A DNA stretch of 39,722 nucleotides from Clostridia bacterium. GTDB taxonomy: Bacteria; Bacillota; TC1; UBA5767. The translations under genes and the position numbers were made by a program. The notes beneath the pieces were generated by a model. That model saw only the letters and a list, made by a program, of their open reading frames with translations, was not told where the DNA came from and ran no database searches. Location of the stretch: contig DAOUPV010000013.1 in assembly GCA_030625965.1 (NCBI GenBank), positions 1 to 39,722 on the forward strand, in the 5' to 3' direction. Of this stretch, positions 21,548-30,266 are shown piece by piece (the first letter of the stretch is position 1; each line of letters begins with the position of its first letter).

Positions 21548-22838
21548 TGGTATCCCTTTCTATGGCGACCCACTTTACTGTTATTCCATCGGCCATCTCT
21601 TCGACACGGAGCCGGATAGAGGGAAGATGCAAGATGTCTCCGACCTCGGGTAGATGGCCCAGGGCGGAAATTATGAATCCGGAGAGGGTATGGAATTCGT
21701 ATTCGTTCTCTCCCGGGAGGGGGTCGATACCCAGTAGCTTCTTCAGCTGGGAGTCTGGCAATAGACCCGAGGCCAGTATGGTACCGTCCGCCTGGTAAAT
21801 GAGCAGATCCTCCTCGTCGGCTTCCTTCATTTCACCCACGATGTGTTCCAGCAGATCCTTTCTGGTGATCAGACCAGCGATGTCGCCGTATTCATCGACT
21901 ACGACGGATTCGCGGCAACCTGTATTCTTAAAGAGCGCCAGGATGTCCAACGCTTCCATGGTTTCAGGGGTGAATTTCGGTTTGTAGGTCAGCTCGCGCA
22001 GGACGTTGTCTCGGTTCTGGATTATCGATTTAAAGAAGTCCCTCTCTGAGATTATACCCAGGAATTCTTCGAAACCGCCCAACACCACAGGATACTGGCT
22101 GTGACGTTCGCGCATCAGGATTTCCAGGTTATGCTCAAGGCTGTCTTCTGCATCCAACCAGACCAACTGGGACTTGGGTGTCATGACATCCGCAGCCTGC
22201 AGGTCTCCCAAATCCAGGATCTGGTGTACCAGTAGTTTTTCCATATTTTCAATGGACCCGGAGCGTACGCCTTCTTCCACCAGAGACCGGATTTCCTCTT
22301 CAGACACGTTCTTGACGTTATGCTCTTGGATCTTGAAGAAGCGGGTGAAGAACAGAGTGGACATTTCTAGCAGGCGAACCAGCGGTCTCAATATATGGCT
22401 GACGCGGTCCATGATGGGTGCTACTACTACAGCGACCTTCTCCGGGTTGTGCATACCCAGACGTTTGGGTACCAGTTCACCGATGACGATAGTGAAATAG
22501 GTTGTCAGAAGCATGACCAGCAGGAACGCAGTAGCATAGTTTCCGCTTTCCAGCAGATTGAATGGTCGCATGTCACTTAAGGAAACGGCCAGGGAGGAGC
22601 CACCCAGGGCGCCAGCCAAAAGACCGATCAGAGTAATGCCGATCTGTACGGTGGACAAAAGCAGGTTGGGCCGTTCGCTCATCTCTAGTGCCCTCTGGGC
22701 CCGTTTGTCTCCTTCTTCCGCACGCTGCTTCAGCAGGGCAGGCTTGGCGGATATAATGGAGATTTCGGTCATGGAGAAGAATCCATTCAGCAGGATCAGA
22801 AGAAAAAGCAAGACGACTTGTATGGCGATATGATTCAT
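21507..22838 (-). CDS. CNNM/CorC-type hemolysin family membrane protein (DUF21-CBS-CBS-CorC_HlyC)
   Basis: A 443-residue protein with four domains in the standard order. The N-terminal DUF21 membrane domain (about 1-185) has three to four hydrophobic segments and the GFFSMTEISIISAKPALL motif. Two CBS domains follow (about 205-325; VMTPKSQLVWLDAEDSL and YKPKFTPETMEALDILALF). A C-terminal CorC_HlyC domain (about 345-430) contains DGTILASGLLPDSQLKKLL. The family is linked to Mg2+/Co2+ efflux or homeostasis, with CBS domains sensing nucleotide. The start at 22838 is preceded by AAGGAAGG and begins the membrane domain; a longer frame up to 23015 has no support. Confidence 0.9.
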   Translation of the reverse strand: MNHIAIQVVLLFLLILLNGFFSMTEISIISAKPALLKQRAEEGDKRAQRALEMSERPNLLLSTVQIGITLIGLLAGALGGSSLAVSLSDMRPFNLLESGNYATAFLLVMLLTTYFTIVIGELVPKRLGMHNPEKVAVVVAPIMDRVSHILRPLVRLLEMSTLFFTRFFKIQEHNVKNVSEEEIRSLVEEGVRSGSIENMEKLLVHQILDLGDLQAADVMTPKSQLVWLDAEDSLEHNLEILMRERHSQYPVVLGGFEEFLGIISERDFFKSIIQNRDNVLRELTYKPKFTPETMEALDILALFKNTGCRESVVVDEYGDIAGLITRKDLLEHIVGEMKEADEEDLLIYQADGTILASGLLPDSQLKKLLGIDPLPGENEYEFHTLSGFIISALGHLPEVGDILHLPSIRLRVEEMADGITVKWVAIERDTNEEETETASEETE

Positions 22839-22868
22839 GATGTGTCCTTCCTTTTGATTGTTGTATTC

Positions 22869-22896
22869 ATTATAACATTTGGGAAACAACTGTACA
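22869..22896 (-). promoter_or_regulatory. Promoter for the CNNM-MTAP-VOC operon
   Basis: On the minus strand TGTTATAAT (extended -10; TATAAT at 22869-22874) lies 16 bp from TGTACA (22891-22896). It is 31 bp before the start codon. Confidence 0.65.
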
Positions 22897-22909
22897 TACC
22901 TGTCTGCCT

Positions 22910-22938
22910 TTGGATTGACATACATCATAGGGTATAAT
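22910..22938 (+). promoter_or_regulatory. Promoter for the P-type ATPase gene
   Basis: TATAAT at 22933-22938 with TTGGAT (22910-22915) at 17 bp. A hairpin ACCCCTTCTG / CAGAGGGGGT follows in the untranslated region (about 22972-22994) but has only a weak T-run, so it may be a leader structure, not a full terminator. Confidence 0.55.
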
Positions 22939-23013
22939 AGTATGAATCGTGAGTTCGTAACTAACAAATAGACCCCTTCTGAGCCAGAGGGGGTATCTTT
23001 AATGAGGTGCATC

Positions 23014-25692
23014 ATGGAATGGTATAATCAGGAAATTCAGGGAGTAACCGAGACACTAAGAACGGATCTCGAGCGGGGACTGGAGCAGGGGGAAGTTGCG
23101 AAACGGCAGGAGCAGTATGGCCTTAATAAACTGGATGAGAAGAAGCCGGTGTCGCTGCTCAGCAGATTTCTGCATCAAATGAAAGACTTCATGATTCTGG
23201 TGCTTATCGTAGCGGCTGGAATTTCTTTTTTGCTGGGTGAGAGGGTAGATGCCGTCATCATACTGGCAATCGTCATCATCAACGCCGTGCTGGGTGTGTT
23301 TCAGGAGGAACGGGCCGAACGAGCCTTGGAAGCCTTGAAGAAACTCTCCAGCCCTCACACAAAGGTTGTCCGGGAAGGACGTCAAGCCACTGTGAATGTG
23401 GAGGAACTGGTTCCCGGAGATCTGGTCGTGTTGGAAGCTGGCGATTTTGTACCCGCCGATGTGCGACTGGTCCAGGTTATGGACCTTCAGGTGGAGGAAT
23501 CTAGCCTTACGGGAGAGTCTCTACCAGTGCAGAAAACCAGCGAAGTCATCCGGGAAACTGATGTTTCCCTGGGGGATCGGATTAATATGGCCTTCATGGG
23601 TAGCGTGGTCACCTATGGCCGGGCGAGAGGCGTTGTGGCGGAAACCGGCATGAAAACCCAGATGGGCTCCATTGCCAAGATGATCGCTGAGACCGAGGAA
23701 GAGGCGACTCCCTTGCAGAAGAAACTGGCCAGTTTGGGGAAAATCCTGGCTATCGTATCGCTGGGGGTTTGTCTGCTGATATTCATGGTGGGTATCCTGC
23801 GGGGCAATGAAGTTTTCGAGATGTTCATGACATCCATAGCGCTGGCTGTAGCCGCCATACCTGAGGGACTGCCCTCTATCGTGACCATCACGCTGGCATT
23901 GGGGATGCAACGCTTGGTGAAGAAGAAATCCATTGTCAGAAGACTGCCGGCTGTGGAAACGCTGGGTTCGACCACGGTCATCTGTTCCGATAAGACCGGA
24001 ACGCTGACGATGAATAAGATGACCATGCAGGCGCTGCAGGTGGATGCCCGGATTCTGGAACTGACCCAAGGGGATGAGCTGGACGAAGCGGCCCGGTTCA
24101 TGCTACTGGCCGGTGTGCTCTGCAACGATGCCAATGTAGAAGGATCGGAGGATGATTGGGTTGTCACCGGAGATCCAACCGAAGTGGCCTATGTGGACTT
24201 GGCCTTGGCTCAGGGTATGGATGTTCGCAAGGAACGTGAAGAGGCGCCGCGCATCGATGAGCTGCCCTTCGATTCCGATCGTAAGATGATGAGTACGGTA
24301 CACCGCTACCGGGACCAATTGTACTCCTTTACCAAAGGGGCACCGGACGAAATTCTGGAGAGATGTACTCATATAGATAGAAACGGCCGGGTGGAGGTGC
24401 TGAGCCCGGAAGAGAAGCTACATCTTTTGGAAGTGAACGAGGAATTTTCTAGCAGGGCGCTCAGGGTCCTGGCAGTCGCTTGTAAGCGGTTGGAAAAAGG
24501 TGGGGAAGAAGACAGGCCTTACCTGGAAAACTGTCTGACATTCATCGGCCTGACCGCCATGATGGATCCTCCGCGTGAAGAAGCCAAAGAAGCCATCGCT
24601 CTTTGCAAGAAGGCGGGTATCAGGACTGTGATGATTACCGGGGATCATGGTATCACCGCCATGGCCATCGCCAAGAAGCTGGGCATGGAAAACGACCGTG
24701 GAGAGGCTGTGACAGGCATCCAGTTGAATGCCATGTCGGATGATGAGCTTGAACGGGATATCGACCGTTACCGGGTTTATGCCCGTGTTTCGCCGGAACA
24801 CAAGGTGAGGATCGTCAAGGCTTGGAAGAAACGAGGAGACATCGTGGCCATGACTGGTGACGGCGTCAATGATGCACCAGCCCTGAAGATTGCGGATATC
24901 GGGGTGGCCATGGGCATCACCGGCACCGAAGTCGCGAAGGGTGCTTCGGATATGATCATCAATGATGACAATTTCGCCACCATTGTGACCGCGGTCAAGG
25001 AGGGACGTCAGATCTTCAGCAACATCCTGAAGTCGGTACAGTTCCTGCTCAGCTGTAATATCGGGGAAATTGCAGTGATTCTTGCGGCCATTATGATAGG
25101 GCTGCCGACACCACTCCGGCCCATCCATATTTTATGGATCAATCTAGTGACGGACAGTTTTATCGCGTTGGCCTTGGGCTTCGAGCCGGAGGAGAAACAC
25201 ATCATGGAGGTGCCACCCAGGAACCCGGAGGCATCCATCTTCTCAGACGGATTGGGTTGGCGGGTAGCCTACCAGGGTATCATGATCGGTCTGATTACAT
25301 TGGTAGCCTTCTGGTGGGGATACCGTATCGACATGGCACAAGGAAGTGCAGAACCGCTTATGGGCAGCACCATGGCCTTCATGACCCTGGCTTTCGCCCA
25401 GCTGTTCCATTCCTTCAATGTCAAGTCACCAGGCATTTCCTTGTTCAAAAAAGGAATACTGGATAATAAGACCCTGATTGGAGCCTTCTTCCTGTCCGCT
25501 GCCTTGCAGCTGACCGTCGTATTGACCCCGGTAACCCGCCGGATATTCGAAATCGAGAAGCTGGGAATTTCTGAAGTAAAAGTCCTGTCTATGCTGGTGC
25601 TCGCACCGCTGGTCATTGTGGAAGTCGAGAAATTACTGACCTCGCGCATAATTGCCAAGAGGCAGAAGGATAAGAAAGAAGAGGAAATGTAA
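23014..25692 (+). CDS. Calcium-transporting-type P-type ATPase (P2A/P2B-like)
   Basis: An 892-residue cation pump. The N-terminal cation-ATPase domain (TETLRTDLERGLEQGE) is followed by the actuator domain with SSLTGESLPVQK. The metal-site helix is VAAIPEGLPSIVTITLALG, with the PEGLP motif of Ca2+ pumps. The phosphorylation motif DKTGTLT has D326, the nucleotide domain has KGAPDEILERC and TGDPTEVA, and the hinge MTGDGVNDAPALK precedes the C-terminal transmembrane bundle. It expels Ca2+ (or Mn2+) from the cytoplasm using ATP. ATG 23014 is preferred over ATG 23002 because GAGG at 23005-23008 sits at normal distance from it. The stop overlaps plsY by one base (TAATG). Confidence 0.9.
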   Translation: MEWYNQEIQGVTETLRTDLERGLEQGEVAKRQEQYGLNKLDEKKPVSLLSRFLHQMKDFMILVLIVAAGISFLLGERVDAVIILAIVIINAVLGVFQEERAERALEALKKLSSPHTKVVREGRQATVNVEELVPGDLVVLEAGDFVPADVRLVQVMDLQVEESSLTGESLPVQKTSEVIRETDVSLGDRINMAFMGSVVTYGRARGVVAETGMKTQMGSIAKMIAETEEEATPLQKKLASLGKILAIVSLGVCLLIFMVGILRGNEVFEMFMTSIALAVAAIPEGLPSIVTITLALGMQRLVKKKSIVRRLPAVETLGSTTVICSDKTGTLTMNKMTMQALQVDARILELTQGDELDEAARFMLLAGVLCNDANVEGSEDDWVVTGDPTEVAYVDLALAQGMDVRKEREEAPRIDELPFDSDRKMMSTVHRYRDQLYSFTKGAPDEILERCTHIDRNGRVEVLSPEEKLHLLEVNEEFSSRALRVLAVACKRLEKGGEEDRPYLENCLTFIGLTAMMDPPREEAKEAIALCKKAGIRTVMITGDHGITAMAIAKKLGMENDRGEAVTGIQLNAMSDDELERDIDRYRVYARVSPEHKVRIVKAWKKRGDIVAMTGDGVNDAPALKIADIGVAMGITGTEVAKGASDMIINDDNFATIVTAVKEGRQIFSNILKSVQFLLSCNIGEIAVILAAIMIGLPTPLRPIHILWINLVTDSFIALALGFEPEEKHIMEVPPRNPEASIFSDGLGWRVAYQGIMIGLITLVAFWWGYRIDMAQGSAEPLMGSTMAFMTLAFAQLFHSFNVKSPGISLFKKGILDNKTLIGAFFLSAALQLTVVLTPVTRRIFEIEKLGISEVKVLSMLVLAPLVIVEVEKLLTSRIIAKRQKDKKEEEM

Positions 25693-26285
25693 TGAATATT
25701 CTATTAGCGATCATAGTGGCCTATCTGCTGGGAGCCATACCCTTCGCACTGGTGGTCGGCAAGGGCCTCAAGAAGGTTGATGTAAGGGAGCATGGCTCCG
25801 GTAATCTGGGTACAACCAACACCATGCGGGTGCTGGGTGTCAAGATGGGCATCCTAGTCCTGATCGGAGATATGAGCAAGGGATTCTTCAGCGCTTACAT
25901 CGGGTACCTATTGGGTGGACAGACGCTGGCCATGATTGCCGGTGTGGCGGCAGTGGCAGGTCATGTGTATCCTGTCTATGCCAGGTTCCGGGGTGGAAAA
26001 GGCGTGGCCACCGGTGCAGGCGTATTCTTGTGCATTATGCCACCGGTACTGCTTATCGGCATAGCGGTCTTCGTTGCTGTGCTTCTGATCGGACGATATG
26101 TATCACTGGCCTCGCTCTCGGCAGCGCTCAGTATTGGCATTGCGGCTACCTTGTTCGGTCACCGAGGATTCATCCTGATTGTTACCTGGGCTGTGGTTGT
26201 TTTTGTCTTTTATACCCACCGAAGCAACATCGGCCGTTTGAGACGTGGAGAAGAGAACCGGGTCAACTTTGCAAAGAAGAAATGA
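25692..26285 (+). CDS. plsY: Glycerol-3-phosphate acyltransferase PlsY
   Basis: A 197-residue membrane protein with five or so hydrophobic helices. The catalytic signatures are HGSGNLGTTNTMRVLG (about residues 34-49), the segment GHVYPVYARFRGGKGVATGAG (phosphate and substrate loop), and a C-terminal HRSNIGRLRRGEE. PlsY transfers an acyl group from acyl-phosphate to glycerol-3-phosphate, the first step of phospholipid synthesis in most Bacillota. The start overlaps the ATPase stop, so the pair is translationally coupled. A terminator follows after about 50 bases. Confidence 0.95.
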   Translation: MNILLAIIVAYLLGAIPFALVVGKGLKKVDVREHGSGNLGTTNTMRVLGVKMGILVLIGDMSKGFFSAYIGYLLGGQTLAMIAGVAAVAGHVYPVYARFRGGKGVATGAGVFLCIMPPVLLIGIAVFVAVLLIGRYVSLASLSAALSIGIAATLFGHRGFILIVTWAVVVFVFYTHRSNIGRLRRGEENRVNFAKKK

Positions 26286-26338
26286 CATATAGTGTAAACA
26301 GGAGAAAAAGGGCGCAATAACGAGAAAAACGGAGACTA

Positions 26339-26374
26339 AAAGAGATGCCTTTCAGGGGGTGTCTTTTTATTTTT
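26339..26374 (+). terminator. Intrinsic terminator after plsY
   Basis: AAAGAGATGCC (26339-26349) pairs with GGTGTCTTTTT (26358-26368), allowing G-T pairs, and runs into an interrupted T-stretch ending at 26374. Confidence 0.8.
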
Positions 26375-26414
26375 GAATTTACAAGAAAACTGGTGAAAAA
26401 GCTGAAATTTGGGG

Positions 26415-26443
26415 TTTACAAGTATAGGGCAAGGTGATAGTAT
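26415..26443 (+). promoter_or_regulatory. Promoter of the glycine reductase operon
   Basis: TTTACA (26415-26420) and TAGTAT (26438-26443) are separated by exactly 17 bp. Transcription would start near 26450, leaving a leader of about 165 nt before grdX. Confidence 0.7.
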
Positions 26444-26615
26444 GTTGTCGAAAAGGCTTTTTTTCACAAGGGTAAAGTTGAAAATCATAAACAAACTTTA
26501 TCGACCGCACATCTAAATTCCTATGGAACATGGAACTAGTGCCTGAAAAGAGTCCTGATAAAAATTTTGGCCCTTCAAGTTCCAGATTTCACAAGTTGGG
26601 CGAGGATGGAGAGAT

Positions 26616-27011
26616 ATGCGGACTAAAGTATTTATTCTGACCAATAACCCGAAAGCTAAGAAACAGTACCCTGAGGCCCGTTTTATGGAAGGCGAGTTTA
26701 TGGATGTGATAGAGGCAGCTAGGGATTTGATTCACAAAGGACATAAGCTCATATCCCATCCGCTGACGGGAAGTGTGAAGCCTAAGGAAACCAAATACAA
26801 GTCGATCTTGATGACCGCGGATGCGGGTATGATGGACATGCAATCCTTGCATTTGATTGAGAATGCAATCACTACCACAAACAAGTTCAAGGATAAGATA
26901 CACAACTGGCCCGATCCCGAGAAGATCGATGACGACTTCCAGACTATAGACATCTCGCTCTTGAATGCGGGCGTAGAAGGCTTGAATACCTCACTTTACG
27001 TGTTGGTGTAA
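26616..27011 (+). CDS. grdX: GrdX family protein
   Basis: A 131-residue protein starting MRTKVFILTNNPKAKKQY and containing the segments SHPLTGSVKPKETKYKS and HNWPDPEKIDDDFQTIDISLLNAG. It matches GrdX, the small first protein of many glycine/sarcosine/betaine reductase operons, whose function has not been established. GGAGA precedes ATG 26616. No membrane segment or metal motif is seen. In several clostridia the genes for thioredoxin reductase and thioredoxin follow grdX; here grdE follows after 103 bases. Confidence 0.88.
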   Translation: MRTKVFILTNNPKAKKQYPEARFMEGEFMDVIEAARDLIHKGHKLISHPLTGSVKPKETKYKSILMTADAGMMDMQSLHLIENAITTTNKFKDKIHNWPDPEKIDDDFQTIDISLLNAGVEGLNTSLYVLV

Positions 27012-27114
27012 AAATCCCACTAGGGATATAATTATCTTGGTGATTAGAAACAGAAGTTTCTGATTAGATATAGCAGCAGTAAGCTGCAAAGCAAAAATAA
27101 GGAGGTGAATGGTT
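27012..27114 (+). promoter_or_regulatory. grdX-grdE intergenic region with hairpins and possible internal promoter
   Basis: TATAAT at 27027-27032 (weak TTGGTG upstream, 18 bp) could start a second transcript. Two small stems follow: AGAAAC-AGAA-GTTTCT (27046-27061), flanked by direct repeats TGATTAGA at 27041 and 27061, and GCAGC-AGTAA-GCTGC (27073-27087). GGAGG at 27101-27105 is spaced 9 bases from TTG 27115 and only 3 from ATG 27109. Confidence 0.5.
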
Positions 27115-28401
27115 TTGCGTTTAGAAGTAGGTAACATTTTTATTAAAGACGTACAGTTCGGTGATGTCGCAAAAGTTGAAAACGGTGTACTTTTTGTCAA
27201 CAAAGAAGAGTTGGCTAAGATAGCTGGTGACGATGAGCGAATCGCATCTGTAGACGTATACTTAGCAAAGCCAGGCGAGGAAACAAGGATAATCCCGGTC
27301 AAAGACGTACTTGAACCTAGAGTGAAAGTCGATGGAGACGGAGGCATCTTGCCTGGTTTCATGAGTGGCGTTGAGCAAGTCGGTAACGGCAGAACTCATG
27401 TTCTAAAAGGTGCAGCACTGGTAACCACAGGAAGAATTGTGGGATTTCAGGAAGGCATCATTGACATGAGCGGCCCCGGAGCTGAATATACTCCATTCTC
27501 AAAGACACTAAACGTTGTTGTCAAGGTTGAGCCTGTTGAGGGCCTGAACCAGTGGCAGCATGAATCCGTAGTCAGAATGGCCGGATTCAGAGCAGGTACT
27601 TATTTGGGTACATTGGGTAAAGAAGTTGAGCCCGACGAGGTTAAGGTTTATGAAACCAAGCCCTTGGTTGAGCAAGCAGCTGAATTCCCAGCACTGCCCA
27701 AGGTAGCTTACGTGTACATGTTGCAGTCCCAAGGTCTGTTGCACGACACTTATTTTTACGGTGTTGATGTGAAGAAGATCGTTCCGACCTTCATGTACCC
27801 GACAGAAGTATTCGATGGCGCGATTGCCAGTGGTAACTGTGTATCCGCTTGCGACAAGAACCCGAGCTACGTTCACATGAACAACCCGGTAATCGAAGAG
27901 CTTTACGCCAGACATGGCAAGGACATCAACTTCCTGGGTTGCGTGCTCACCAATGAGAACGTAACGCTGGCAGACAAAGAGCGTTCTTCCAACATGACTG
28001 CTAAACTCATTGAGTTCATGGGTGCCGATGCAGTAATAATTTCCGAAGAAGGTTTCGGTAACCCCGATGCTGACTTGGTAATGAACTGCAACAAGATCAC
28101 CAAGAAGGGTATCAAGACTGTTCTGATTACCGACGAGTACGCCGGTCAGGATGGCGGGTCCCAGTCTCTGGCAGACTCCACTCCGGTAGGCGACGCAGTC
28201 GTAACCGGTGGTAACGCCAACCAACTGATCACTCTGCCCCCGATGAGCAACGTAATCGGCTACCCAGAAGTAGCAGACGTAATTGCCGGTGGTACAGATG
28301 GATCTTTGGCAGCAGACGGCAGCATCACGGCTGAGATTCAGGTAATCACCGGCGCGACCAACGAGTTGGGCTTCGGATACCTGTCAGCTAAAACCTATTA
28401 A
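27115..28401 (+). CDS. grdE: Glycine reductase component B, alpha/beta subunit proprotein
   Basis: A proprotein of 428 residues, recognised from MRLEVGNIFIKDVQFGD and from the processing site GNCVSACDKNPSYVHMNNPV. In known GrdE the chain is cut just before this cysteine, which becomes the pyruvoyl group that binds the glycine amino group as a Schiff base. Here it is C242 when counted from TTG 27115. With GrdB the two fragments form substrate-binding protein B; it passes a Se-carboxymethyl group to GrdA. TTG 27115 was chosen on Shine-Dalgarno spacing (GGAGG 9 bases upstream); ATG 27109 is the alternative and adds two residues. Glycine, not sarcosine or betaine, is the likely substrate because of the gene order, but this is inference. 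Confidence 0.93.
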   Translation: MRLEVGNIFIKDVQFGDVAKVENGVLFVNKEELAKIAGDDERIASVDVYLAKPGEETRIIPVKDVLEPRVKVDGDGGILPGFMSGVEQVGNGRTHVLKGAALVTTGRIVGFQEGIIDMSGPGAEYTPFSKTLNVVVKVEPVEGLNQWQHESVVRMAGFRAGTYLGTLGKEVEPDEVKVYETKPLVEQAAEFPALPKVAYVYMLQSQGLLHDTYFYGVDVKKIVPTFMYPTEVFDGAIASGNCVSACDKNPSYVHMNNPVIEELYARHGKDINFLGCVLTNENVTLADKERSSNMTAKLIEFMGADAVIISEEGFGNPDADLVMNCNKITKKGIKTVLITDEYAGQDGGSQSLADSTPVGDAVVTGGNANQLITLPPMSNVIGYPEVADVIAGGTDGSLAADGSITAEIQVITGATNELGFGYLSAKTY

Positions 28402-28456
28402 GAAAATTAGTAATAAACTTAGAAATTAATACAATAAAATTGAGGAGGAAAAACGA

Positions 28457-28897
28457 ATGTTGAATGGCAAAAAAGTAGCCATCCTCGGAGACCGTGACGG
28501 TATTCCGGGTGATGCAATTGCTGAATGTGTCAAGTCAGCCGGTGCCGAAGTTGTATTTTCTACAACTGAGTGCTTCGTCTGAACGAGCGCAGGCGCAATG
28601 GACCTTGAAAACCAAGCCAGAATCAAAGATTTGGCTGAAGAGTTTGGAAACGAAGATCTAGTTGTAGTTTTGGGTGGGGGAGAAGCAGAAGCTTCTGCTC
28701 TGGCCGCCGAAACTGTATCAGCTGGAGATCCGACTTTCGCAGGTCCGTTGGCAGGAGTTCCGTTGGAACTCAAATCATTCCATATATTTGAACTGAAAGA
28801 TGAAGTCGATGCAGACGTCTATGATGAGCAAGTAAGCATGATGGAGATGGTTCTAGATATGGACACCATCGTTGAAGCTGTATCCGCATTGAGATAG
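28457..28897 (+). CDS. grdA: Glycine reductase selenoprotein A
   Basis: A 146-residue selenoprotein read through an in-frame TGA at 28580-28582. The sequence is [20 protein letters not shown], then [19 protein letters not shown], with U at residue 42. The CxxU motif (C39-F-V-U42) is the redox centre of GrdA: selenocysteine attacks the protein B-bound glycine, takes up the carboxymethyl group and delivers it to protein C, and the resulting mixed selenide-sulfide is reduced by a thioredoxin system. GAGGAGG precedes ATG 28457. A conventional gene caller would stop at 28582 or begin at the internal ATG 28598, both wrong. The short GCG-CAGG-CGC stem just after TGA is a candidate insertion element. 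Confidence 0.95.
28580..28600 (+). promoter_or_regulatory. Selenocysteine codon and candidate SECIS of grdA
   Basis: TGA 28580-28582 is followed 4 bases later by GCG (28587-28589) and CGC (28594-28596) around a CAGG loop. Bacterial SECIS elements lie directly downstream of the UGA and inside the coding sequence, as here. The stem is short, so this is a weaker candidate than the one in grdB. Confidence 0.5.
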
Positions 28898-28932
28898 TTA
28901 CAAAGAAAATACCCAGAAAAGGGGGGAAAACA

Positions 28933-30243
28933 ATGGGAAAAATTAAAGTCGTTCACTATATCAACCAGTTCTACGCTGGTATTGGTGGTGAAGATAAAGC
29001 CGATATCGTTCCAATGGAAATTGAGGGCGTGAAAGGTCCCGGTATGGGACTGAAACAATTGTTCGGCGATGATGCAGAAATCGTTGCCACCGTAGTTTGT
29101 GGTGACTCCTATTTTGGCGAAAACATTGATGAGGCAACCGCTACTGTTCTTGAGATGATCAAGAAACATGAGCCTGACGTCGTTATCACTGGCCCTGCCT
29201 TCAATGCCGGACGTTACGGTGTTGCAGCAGGTGCAGTAGCCAAAGCAGTCAGCGAAGAGCTGGGTGTGCCAACTGTTTCCGGTATGTATACCGAGAACCC
29301 TGGTGCCGACATGTTCAAGAAATTTACTTACATGATCGAAACTAGAAACAGTGCAGTAGGCATGAAAGACGCTCTAGCTAAGATTGCTCCTTTGGCTCTG
29401 AAACTGGCCCGTGGCGAAGCCATTGGAACCGGTGAAGAGGAAGGCTACCTGGAGCGTGGCGTTCGCGTCAACACTTTCGTGGAAGAAAGAGGCGCCAAGC
29501 GTGCCGTTAATATGCTGATGGCTAAACTGAATGGTGAAGCGTTCGAAACCGAGTATCCTATGCCCGTGTTTGACCGTGTTGATCCAGCACCGGCCGTCAA
29601 GGATATTACCAAGGCTAGAATCGCTATCGTATCTTCCGGTGGCCCGGTACCTAAAGGCAATCCTGATCGCATCGAGTCCTCATCGGCGTCCAAATATGGC
29701 CGCTACAGCATTGAGGGCATCAGTGATTTGACTGAGGAGAATGGTGAGACCGCTCACGGCGGATACGACCCATGCTACGCCAACGAAGACTTGGACCGTG
29801 TTATTCCTGTAGACGTGTTGAGAGAGATGGAAGTAGCCGGCGAAATCGGTTCACTTCACAACTACTACTACACGACTGTAGGTAACGGTACATCTGTTGC
29901 CAACTCCAAAGCTTATGCTGCGGATATGGTCAAATTCCTGAAAGAGGATAATGTTGACGCTGTCATCATGACATCCACCTGAGGAACCTGTACTCGTTGC
30001 GGCGCAACGATGGTAAAAGAAATTGAAAGTAATGGGTTCCCCGTGGTACACATGTGTACAGTTGTACCAATCTCATTGACAGTTGGAGCTAACAGAATTG
30101 TTCCTACTATCGCGATTCCTTACCCACTTGGTGATCCTACACTGAGTGTTGAGGATGAGAAAGAGTTGAGAAGAAGCTTGGTTAGAAAAGCCCTTCGCGC
30201 TCTGGAAACCGAAGTAGACGAACAGACTGTTTTCAACGACTAA
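28933..30243 (+). CDS. grdB: Glycine reductase component B, gamma subunit (selenoprotein)
   Basis: A 436-residue selenoprotein in one frame across TGA 29980-29982. The protein begins MGKIKVVHYINQFYAGIGGED and ends DEQTVFND. Selenocysteine is residue 350 in MTSTUGTCTRCGAT, the UxxCxxC motif of GrdB. This subunit joins the GrdE fragments to form protein B, where the selenol attacks the alpha carbon of the bound glycine. GGGGGG lies 8-9 bases before ATG 28933. The tail after the UGA (87 residues) would be lost without selenocysteine insertion. Substrate type (glycine versus sarcosine/betaine paralogues GrdF/GrdI) is inferred from order. Confidence 0.95.
29980..30009 (+). promoter_or_regulatory. 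Selenocysteine codon and candidate SECIS of grdB
   Basis: TGA 29980-29982 is followed, after 12 bases, by a perfect 6-bp stem CGTTGC (29995-30000) / GCAACG (30004-30009) with a GGC loop. The distance and in-frame placement fit bacterial SECIS hairpins recognised by SelB. Confidence 0.65.
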
Positions 30244-30266
30244 TTAAAAAATTAACAACTGCAATT

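Larger units (their letters stand above)
26286..26615. other. Non-coding region: plsY terminator, grd promoter and structured leader
   Basis: This 330-bp stretch has no plausible gene. It holds the plsY terminator (26339-26374), the grd promoter (26415-26443) and an AT-rich ~165-nt leader. The leader has two inverted repeats: TAAAGTT / AACTTTA (26473-26479 with 26494-26500), and TGGAACT / AGTTCCA (26531-26537 with 26578-26584), the latter with an inner GCC / GGC stem. I see no glycine riboswitch signature. Confidence 0.7.

Noticed and set aside
22915-22938. TTGACA at 22915-22920 as the -35 of the ATPase promoter
   Set aside because: The spacer to TATAAT would be only 12 bp; TTGGAT at 22910-22915 gives 17 bp.
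22839-23015. N-terminal extension of the CNNM protein up to 23015
   Set aside because: It would cover the divergent promoter region; the translation is not membrane-like and the good Shine-Dalgarno is at 22838.
26444-26615. Glycine riboswitch upstream of grdX
   Set aside because: I looked for the conserved aptamer core and the tandem arrangement and did not see it; a covariance search would be decisive.
28457-30243. grdA and grdB as pseudogenes with premature stops
   Set aside because: Both TGA codons are at the known selenocysteine positions (CFVU, UxxCxxC) with intact downstream sequence and nearby hairpins.
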